Shown: in pieces, positions 58,039-64,000 of the stretch
Position numbering within the stretch: the stretch's first letter is position 1
How the letters are laid out: every line of letters starts with the position of its first letter
From: Listeria floridensis FSL S10-1187
GTDB lineage: Bacteria > Bacillota > Bacilli > Lactobacillales > Listeriaceae
Length of the DNA stretch: 64,000 nucleotides
Direction of reading: 5' to 3'
Assembly (NCBI RefSeq): GCF_000525875.1
Contig: NZ_AODF01000001.1
Coordinates: forward strand, 124,001 to 188,000
The notes under the pieces: model-generated
Seen by the model: the letters and a program-made list of their open reading frames with translations, nothing else
Told to the model about the DNA's origin: nothing
Databases searched by the model: none
Made by a program: the position numbers and the translations under genes

Positions 58039-58575
58039 CTATCTATCCATCTCCAAGTAATAATAGATATCCGCCTTACCTTTTTGACTTGTAAACTGAT
58101 AATCCTGCGTGTTCAAACCACCAATTTTGAAGCCATACTTTAAATAAAAACGGTTCGCCGCGAGATTATTATCTTGAGCAATTGTCGAAAGTCCAGAATA
58201 GCCGTTTTTATGGGCGATTTGACGAGCTAAGTCGAGCATCTCGCGAGCAATACCTTGTTTACGAGATGCTCGACTAACTTTTAAATCACTAAGATACGCA
58301 TACTTATTCCAGCGGTACTCAAACACCGCAAGTCCAACTGGCTTTTCATTTAAAAATGCCCCAACCGCAAAACCCTGTTTTTCTATGACGTCAAACAAAT
58401 ATTCTTCATCTGGAAAAACCATTTCTGTTATTTCATCAAACAGTTCTTCTTGATGGTGCCACTCGGATGCCGTTTTCGTTACGATCAGCTTGCCAAATAG
58501 TTTAAATTTTTCATTCGGCATGCGAAGGGCTGACGCGGTTTCTGCCGTAATTTGTTTAATTTCTGCTCTTCCCAC
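58039..58575 (-). CDS. GNAT-family N-acetyltransferase
   Basis: 178 residues. The acetyl-CoA motif is VSRASRKQGIAREMLDLARQIAHKNG (R/QxxGxG/A as RKQGIA) around residues 115-140, then YSGLSTIAQDNNLAANRFYLKYGFKIGGL. Substrate unknown. GTG start after GGAAGG. The same strand continues from the small membrane-protein gene upstream. Confidence 0.85.
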   Translation of the reverse strand: MGRAEIKQITAETASALRMPNEKFKLFGKLIVTKTASEWHHQEELFDEITEMVFPDEEYLFDVIEKQGFAVGAFLNEKPVGLAVFEYRWNKYAYLSDLKVSRASRKQGIAREMLDLARQIAHKNGYSGLSTIAQDNNLAANRFYLKYGFKIGGLNTQDYQFTSQKGKADIYYYLEMDR

Positions 58576-58595
58576 TCAACCTTCCCCCAGAAAAC

Positions 58596-59006
58596 TTATT
58601 TAAAGTCTAAAATATCACTGAATATGAAACAAATGAGTAAAACAACGAGAATAATGGCCGCAAGCATACGTAAACTGATATATTCAACCCCGGAAAATCC
58701 AGCAATAATAATCGCCGTCGGGACAGCAAGAATCAGTGCCATCACAATCGAATAAGTCATTTTCCCACGGCGCCTATAAAAATTTTCATCACGCCGCTCA
58801 CGCTCCTCTTGATAGTCACGCTGCAGTTTCCTGCCCAAAGTCAATATTCCGAAAATGGCACCAATCGTTACGGCAATAAGTGTCGCTGAAGAATCGGAAA
58901 AATCCATTTTTGAAAGTTTTTCTCCTTGAATCAACAAACTTAGAAAATAAATGAACACAAAAATGATAAGGGTGCTAAAAAAACGCTTGATGACATACTT
59001 TTTCAT
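58596..59006 (-). CDS. Small membrane protein
   Basis: About 136 residues from ATG 59006 (RBS AGGCGGAG). Four hydrophobic segments (FFSTLIIFVFIYFLSLLI, LIAVTIGAIFGILTL, IVMALILAVPTAIIIAGF, MLAAIILVVLLICFIF) with a charged loop RDYQEERERRDENFYRRR. No family recognised. Third gene of a probable operon with the two hypothetical genes upstream. Confidence 0.6.
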   Translation of the reverse strand: MKKYVIKRFFSTLIIFVFIYFLSLLIQGEKLSKMDFSDSSATLIAVTIGAIFGILTLGRKLQRDYQEERERRDENFYRRRGKMTYSIVMALILAVPTAIIIAGFSGVEYISLRMLAAIILVVLLICFIFSDILDFK

Positions 59007-59025
59007 TTTCTCTCCGCCTTCGCTG

Positions 59026-60042
59026 TTAGTTTTCGTATAAAATTGCCATTTCCCCATCAAGCGACAAAACAATACATTTGGCCCCTGATTTCAACCGAAA
59101 ATCAACTTTTGCGGCCGGTGTAAAAATTTTGCTGAAGAACGTCGTGCCTTGTTGCTTCACAAACTCAAGCTCCGGCTCCTCGACATAAAACAGATAAACC
59201 GGGTCGATCAGACTTGCTTTGTGGAGTTTTTCGAAAAGTTCGGTGCGCAGTTCTTGCTCGATCGGCGCCGAAATGACCATTTTCGAATCTGTGCGGTATT
59301 CGATTTCAAGATCATCGAACTCATCTTCGTGATCACTTGAAACGACGACCATGACAAGCGGTTCCTCAAATATCCGATCGATTTTCTCACCTTCATCCGA
59401 GCGTTTAAGAAACGGCGGCGTTGCGAGGGCGCGGCCGGATACGCTTACAAAATGATCACTCAAAGGCAAACTATGATCCGCCAAATACGCATCCGAAACT
59501 TCCATCCGTTCAGGCGCAGCGCCAATCCGGTCGATCACAGAAACCCTTTCTCCGTCAAGGCGTTTATCCATCACTTCTACAAAAGCATCCGCTTCTCTTT
59601 CACTACGCGCAGAAATAAACAAATCCGATTGATTTTTGACGAGCGTCAGTGCAATCGCATCTTCTTGCAAATAATAGCCGATATTCCATTCCGGTTTCTT
59701 TCTGAAAACCACTTGATCGAGCTTAAACTCGCATTCCTTAAACAGAAACAGCACCATGTATTTATCCCCATGATATTCGCAGTACTCCGTAATCAAAAGC
59801 TCGGCATGATAAAGCGTTGGGCGTTCAATGAAAAGCTCACCGCGATAGCGTTCAAACGGAATATTCATTTCATTAAGATAGGCCTCCATTTTTTTACTGT
59901 GGCCTAAGATAATAGTTGCGACATCATTGGCAACCATTTTCCGAACTGTGTCGACCGCATGTTCCGCTTCTTCCCAGTCGAATTCAACGAGCGTGACGTA
60001 TTGTTCATTTTGAATCGTGAGAAATTCTTGTGTATCTGACAT
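59026..60042 (-). CDS. Hypothetical cytoplasmic protein
   Basis: 338 residues, acidic, with no signal or membrane segment; starts MSDTQEFLTIQNEQYVTLVE after AGGGGGAG. The central region (HGDKYMVLFLFKECEFKLDQVVF) and the end (FFSKIFTPAAKVDFRLKSGAKCIVLSLDG) look like mixed alpha/beta domains. I recognise no family. It lies 11 bp after the gene at 60054, so co-transcribed. Confidence 0.55.
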   Translation of the reverse strand: MSDTQEFLTIQNEQYVTLVEFDWEEAEHAVDTVRKMVANDVATIILGHSKKMEAYLNEMNIPFERYRGELFIERPTLYHAELLITEYCEYHGDKYMVLFLFKECEFKLDQVVFRKKPEWNIGYYLQEDAIALTLVKNQSDLFISARSEREADAFVEVMDKRLDGERVSVIDRIGAAPERMEVSDAYLADHSLPLSDHFVSVSGRALATPPFLKRSDEGEKIDRIFEEPLVMVVVSSDHEDEFDDLEIEYRTDSKMVISAPIEQELRTELFEKLHKASLIDPVYLFYVEEPELEFVKQQGTTFFSKIFTPAAKVDFRLKSGAKCIVLSLDGEMAILYEN

Positions 60043-60053
60043 TTTTACTCCCC

Positions 60054-60524
60054 CTATTTATGCAAGTAATTAAATTCCTGAAGTTTTCGCCTGATAAAGC
60101 GGTGTGACTCCCCAAAAGCCACCGCCATTTTCAATTTTTTATTGTCTTTTAGCGTAAAATTCACGTGATAGTCATAATTAGACAGCACCTTTTTAAAATC
60201 CGGTTTCTCCGTCATTTCCAGTTCAGCGAGCTCCCTTTTCTTCACCTGGAAACAATCCTTATCTGCCGCAAGCCCTTGAACCCCTTTTTCTTGAAAGAGC
60301 TTTTCCACGTATTCCGTTCGTTTTTCCTGACGCGCCTGTGCAAATTTGTACGGCAAATAAAAAATTGGAATCATGAGCCCAGATTGAAAAAGCGCATTTC
60401 TGTGGTGAAACTGCCCTCCGAGCTTAATAAAAGTGAGCGTATCTTTTCCCAAATAGACACGATAATAACCGTCGCTTGTGATAGCACGGCGAAAAACCAA
60501 ATGAATATAATCTTGATCGAACAT
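60054..60524 (-). CDS. Hypothetical protein
   Basis: 156 residues beginning MFDQDYIHLVFRRAITSDGYYR, RBS AAAGGGAG. It has a weakly hydrophobic SGLMIPIFYLPYKFAQARQEKR segment, then charged helices ending in HVNFTLKDNKKLKMAVAFGE. First gene of the three-gene unit 60524-58596. No family recognised. Confidence 0.55.
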   Translation of the reverse strand: MFDQDYIHLVFRRAITSDGYYRVYLGKDTLTFIKLGGQFHHRNALFQSGLMIPIFYLPYKFAQARQEKRTEYVEKLFQEKGVQGLAADKDCFQVKKRELAELEMTEKPDFKKVLSNYDYHVNFTLKDNKKLKMAVAFGESHRFIRRKLQEFNYLHK

Positions 60525-60637
60525 CCGAATACTCCCTTTCGGTTTATTTAGTTTAGCAGAATGAAACCATCCTGACTAGATTATTTTTTTTACTTATCTC
60601 TATTTTATAAAATTTAGTCACAAAAATTTATTGCGTG

Positions 60638-61199
60638 TCATAAAAGATCATTTCGATAGTTGTTTTGAATTTGTTGTTCAAATTTTTCACTAAAGTTGTT
60701 ATAAAGCGTAGTCGACCGCACTTGAAAAACTTTTTCTGTCAGATACCACTTTGTCTCGATCTCTAACGATTGGTCAAGTGCTAAGATGGCCATTTCATAT
60801 GCATCATCGGAAAAAATAAAGCATTTCTTTGAAGGAAAATAATAATAGTATTCCCAAAAGAATTGACTTCGTTCCTGCTCCTTATTTCTTTCTGCTTGTT
60901 GAACAAATTCCGTTTGGCTTGCAAAGAAATTTAATTTTGTGATGCCTTCCAAATGAATGATTCTCTTTTTAAAAAAACTTCTTTTTTTCAATTCGATGTA
61001 TAACATATATCTCACGATCGCCTGTTTCCGCACAGATCTCATGCAGCATCTCGTAGAAATCTGTGGTATCAATATAGAGAGCAGCCGTTTCTTCAAAGAA
61101 AAAGCGATATTGTTGTGGCTCCCAAAAAAGCATCTCAGGAAAGTCAGCTTCGATATCGACAACTTTCTTTACTTCTGTAAAAACACGTGATGGATTCAC
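60638..61199 (-). CDS. Hypothetical protein, frameshifted
   Basis: The N-terminal frame begins at GTG 61199 after GGGGGAAACGACAAG (NPSRVFTEVKKVVDIEADFP). It breaks at the run near 60966-60990. The C-terminal frame ends KFEQQIQNNYRNDLL at 60638. The restored length is about 187 residues, soluble and rich in Phe/Tyr/Glu. Family not recognised. Confidence 0.45.
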
Positions 61200-61283
61200 C
61201 TTGTCGTTTCCCCCTAATTTCAAACCGAAATTTTGTATTTAAAATGCCGAAAAAATTTCATGTTTTTATCTAAAAAAATGTTT

Positions 61284-61845
61284 TCACTCTGCTTTTATGT
61301 AAATATTAAATCCACTTTCTGTATCCTCCACTTCAATATTTTCAGGTTCTTCGGAGAGAAGGTACGTCCAGTAAAAATCGCCGACACAACCGCCTCCATG
61401 TATCGCCGCTAAAAACACAAACACCATGCGCGGTAAAATCCCTAGGACTAGAAGCACCGTTAAAACAATTGTGATGACGACAAAAGGTGCTAAAGAAATG
61501 CAAAGAAACTGTTTTTTGGAAAAACGGGAGTTGGGACTTGTCGCGTAAAGCATGCCGTTCTTGAAGCCGAATCTTACTTTAGAATTTGTTCCCCCAAATA
61601 CCTTGAAAAAAATGCCGTGAATCCCTTCATGGATGATAAAAATTAAAAACAGAAGCACAAATAAAACGGGCAACAAAATGGGGATGCTTAAATTCCAAGA
61701 CCCTTTTGAAGGTAGAAACATAGTCATCAGCAGAAACGCGACAAAAAAAAGCAACCGTCAAACCAGCGCTTGCCCAATTCAATTTTCTAATCAAGTTTTC
61801 GTTTTCGATCAAGTTTACTTCTTTTTTCAAAATCATATTGTTCAC
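61284..61845 (-). CDS. DUF3267-type membrane zincin, frameshifted
   Basis: The first frame (61845 on) gives MNNMILKKEVNLIENENLIR and the first helix; a run near 61742-61750 breaks it. The second frame has LLFLIFIIHEGIHGIFFKVFGG with the zinc motif HEGIH inside a membrane helix and FLAAIHGGGCVGDFYWTYL, the pattern of DUF3267 (putative site-2-type zincin peptidase). Corrected length about 187 residues, four helices. Substrate unknown. Confidence 0.7.
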
Positions 61846-62049
61846 CTTCTTTCAAGTACTTATGCTAAACTCTTCTTCCCCTAGCAATTAAAATTGATGC
61901 TCTACAAGCTCGATTTTCTCTGATTATTTAAAAGCGTTAAAACCTTCTATTTATTAAATAAAACTGGTTTCCCCTGTGCGAAACAAGGTCTTTAAAAATT
62001 TAATAGAAAAGACTAGAGTTTTCATTACTACCCCAGCCTTTTCTTCTGT

Positions 62050-62556
62050 CTACTTTTCTATCATTAGTTCAATCGCTCTCATCTTGTTTTTTTTTGTACA
62101 GTTTGAAAACCTTTCTTTCAAAAAATTCTCCTTGTAAAAAGAAAGGTATTCTTGTGTAAGCTCTTCTGCACCGTATTCCGCTTCCTCTTCATCTAACTCT
62201 TCATCATCCAGCCACTGATAATAATGTTGTATTTCATGGGAAAGCGTATTAAGTGTATTAAACAGCATTTGAAAAACTCCATATTTTTGTTTCCCTTTGA
62301 TAAAATCTCCTGTTGCGACTTTTATATAGGGTTCCTCCCTTTTTTCAAAAGGCGCAAAAAAAGTACCTGAAACCAGATTCCCATTTAGCGCAGTAATATA
62401 TTCATCTGCTTTCACATAAACTCTTACCCTTTGCGGAAAATTATAATAGCTTCTCAACCATTCTCCATATTTTACAAATTCTTCTTTTAAAAACGGATCC
62501 ACTTCTTTTTGGTTTGAGATTCTTATTCCTGACCTAGCAAATTGATTTCCGTTCAT
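62050..62556 (-). CDS. Putative metallopeptidase-like protein (HExxH)
   Basis: 168 residues, soluble. The helix NTLNTLSHEIQHYYQWLDDEELDEEEAEYGAEEL carries HEIQH, with an acidic residue about 20 further on as possible third ligand. PQRVRVYVKADEYITALNGN precedes it. The layout resembles SprT/gluzincin-like small peptidases. RBS AAGGGAT. Family not firmly identified. Confidence 0.55.
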   Translation of the reverse strand: MNGNQFARSGIRISNQKEVDPFLKEEFVKYGEWLRSYYNFPQRVRVYVKADEYITALNGNLVSGTFFAPFEKREEPYIKVATGDFIKGKQKYGVFQMLFNTLNTLSHEIQHYYQWLDDEELDEEEAEYGAEELTQEYLSFYKENFLKERFSNCTKKNKMRAIELMIEK

Positions 62557-62678
62557 TGAATTATTTTATCCCTTCTTTATGCATCTTGCTCGGAGCATTC
62601 TTGTTCAAGAGAATATAAAAGAAATCTATTATTAAAAAGACTAGTACCTATCCACAAATTTCTTTTACTTGCTATTGT

Positions 62679-63053
62679 TTATCGTATACTTAAAAACATG
62701 AAACATATCTCTAAAACTAGCATAATTACCGTCCAACAAGTCATCATCACATACCAAAAAAAAAATTCTCACTTCTACGAAATCTTCTCAGAAAATAAAG
62801 CAATACAAGGCTGAAGAAAATGGGTATGCTAATACTAATAATTAAAAACAAGCTAACTTTTCCGTACCAATATGTGGCTGCGGGATAAAAAATCAATACA
62901 CTCACAATTAACATTGCATAGTTCATCCATATAAAGAAAGAAGGGACTTTTTTTCTCTATTTTCTTCTTATCCGCAATTAGCACGGTTGCCCCTGCAATT
63001 AGTATTGTAATGAATGAAAATATAAACATTAATATGGTCATCCAAAATCTCAT
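62679..63053 (-). CDS. Small membrane protein after the RHS gene, frameshifted
   Basis: MRFWMTILMFIFSFITILIA starts at 63053 and breaks at the A/T run near 62948-62956. The continuing frame reads PSFFIWMNYAMLIVSVLIFY, SLFLIISISIPIFFSLVLLY and VMMTCWTVIMLVLEICFMFL to TAA at 62679. Four membrane helices, about 124 residues. Its place just behind an RHS tip suggests an immunity role. No family known to me. Confidence 0.45.
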
Positions 63054-63073
63054 AATTTAGTATCTCCTTCAAG

Positions 63074-64000
63074 TCATTTCCTAAATCTCTTCTTAATTTT
63101 AGATACTTGCCTTTTAATTATCTTTCTATAACTTTTTCCAGCTTTCCAATCTAAAGTTCTTTTTAAATGCTTTTTAGGATTTCTCTTCAAAGATTTATAA
63201 TTACTGGATACAGTAAACTTCATTGTTTTTACATTTTTCTTTACTCTTTTAGAAAATGTTAGTTTCCCATACTTTTTCTTTGAAAAAATCTTTTTCCCTA
63301 ATTTATAAGCATTAGCACCACCAAAACCAAATACTCGACCTACTCCTGTTTTGAACACACCCATAACAGCTCCCTTTGCAGCTGCTCGTACCACTCCTTT
63401 TGTACTTATTTTTCCTTTGCTAAATAAAATATATTTTCCCGTTTCGTAAGCAGCTCCACCGATAGCTGCCGCTGCCCACCAAGCTACATGTCCATCCGGA
63501 TCCACATACATCACTGGATTATTATTCGCATAGTTATACCCATTCATCGTCTGAGGATCATCTTCATCCCCTGGATCTGGGTCATATGCCGTAAACACTC
63601 CCTGCTCTGGCTCATAATAACGCGTACTGGCCAAGCTCCTTATCATACGTATAGCCTGCATATCCATAAGGATTCGCCTTCGCTTCCGCGGTCGTTGCCG
63701 TATCCGAAAGCACATTGCCCCACGCATCATACGTATACTCCACCACCAGCTTACCCGCTTCATTCGTCAGCGCCACGACGTCACCATGCGCATTATAGTG
63801 GTAGTAAAGCGTCTTCTCATTCATCTTCATCGCAAGACGAACATTATCATCCGAATACACATACTGTCGTGTCACTTTTCCAGCCGCATCTGTCTCATAC
63901 AAGACATCGATACTATCGCCATCATAATGATAATTCGTGACAACCCCGTCAACGTATGTATATGCCATTTTTACATTTGGCGAGTCCACTTGTAAATAGC
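63074..64000 (-). CDS. RHS/YD-repeat (WapA-like) protein, C-terminal part, broken
   Basis: Reverse-strand YD repeats run in from the window edge (YVYSDDNVRLAMKMN, YYHYNAHGDVVALTNEAG, YTYDAWGNVLS, NPYGYAGYTYDKELG). At about 63630 a short deletion loses part of the core (normally GLYYLxARYY) and shifts the frame; LASTRYYEPEQGVFTAYDPD and NGYNYANNNPVMYVDPDGH then complete the RHS core. The tip of about 110 residues is very basic (KKNVKTMKFTVSSNYKSLKR) and matches no toxin family I know. The 5' end is outside. Confidence 0.75.

Overview
The window looks like a chromosomal segment of a Listeria-type bacterium (Listeriaceae, Bacillota). The evidence is the walR-walK-walH-walI-walJ-htrA-rlmH block, a methionine-uptake operon under an S-box riboswitch next to tRNA-Asp, a cellobiose-type PTS/6-phospho-beta-glucosidase operon with its own PRD regulator, strong AGGAGG ribosome-binding sites, and LXG toxin clusters with DUF3130/DUF3958-type partners. 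From memory, the wal-htrA-rlmH block, the met genes and the PTS operon lie together in a similar order in Listeria monocytogenes; I could not check this here.

Layout. 0-10 kb: a CoA-transferase/thiolase/short-chain reductase operon, then single metabolic genes (threonine aldolase, MazG-like pyrophosphohydrolase, FMN reductase, esterase, isochorismatase-like hydrolase), a NUDIX hydrolase and a ScoMcrA-like modification-dependent HNH endonuclease. 10-16 kb: PTS IIB-IIC-IIA, a GH1 enzyme and a BglG/MtlR-type regulator. 16-27 kb: accessory genes, namely an MFS exporter, an Fst-like type I toxin locus, a TetR-controlled ABC exporter, a two-gene TIR / deoxyribosyltransferase-like + TRAFs-binding operon, and a MarR/MATE pair. 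27.1-33.1 kb: an AT-rich island lying between two exact 20-bp repeats, one of which is the 3' end of rlmH. This is the site used by staphylococcal SCC elements. The island carries SIR2 + HerA, a pair of related nuclease-like genes and a broken GIY-YIG gene, and no recombinase. 33.5-34.3 kb: a cluster of DnaA boxes, followed by a GIY-YIG-DUF2075 gene. 36-49 kb: conserved core (htrA, walJIHKR, tRNA-Asp, aminotransferase, metQNI, MtnU-like amidase). 49-58 kb: a type VII (LXG) effector locus with two toxin modules, matching immunity genes and several decayed toxin or immunity pieces. 58-64 kb: GNAT, hypothetical and zincin-like genes and the 3' end of an RHS/YD-repeat protein that runs off the window.

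One property colours the whole annotation. More than 30 genes, including the normally essential walK, metN and metI, are split by one-base indels, nearly all at A/T homopolymer runs. I read these mostly as sequencing errors. Such genes are given as single loci with the break position stated. The defence-related content (HNH type IV, TIR pair, SIR2-HerA island, GIY-YIG-DUF2075, Fst locus, LXG toxins) makes the 8-36 kb and 49-58 kb stretches the most interesting parts.
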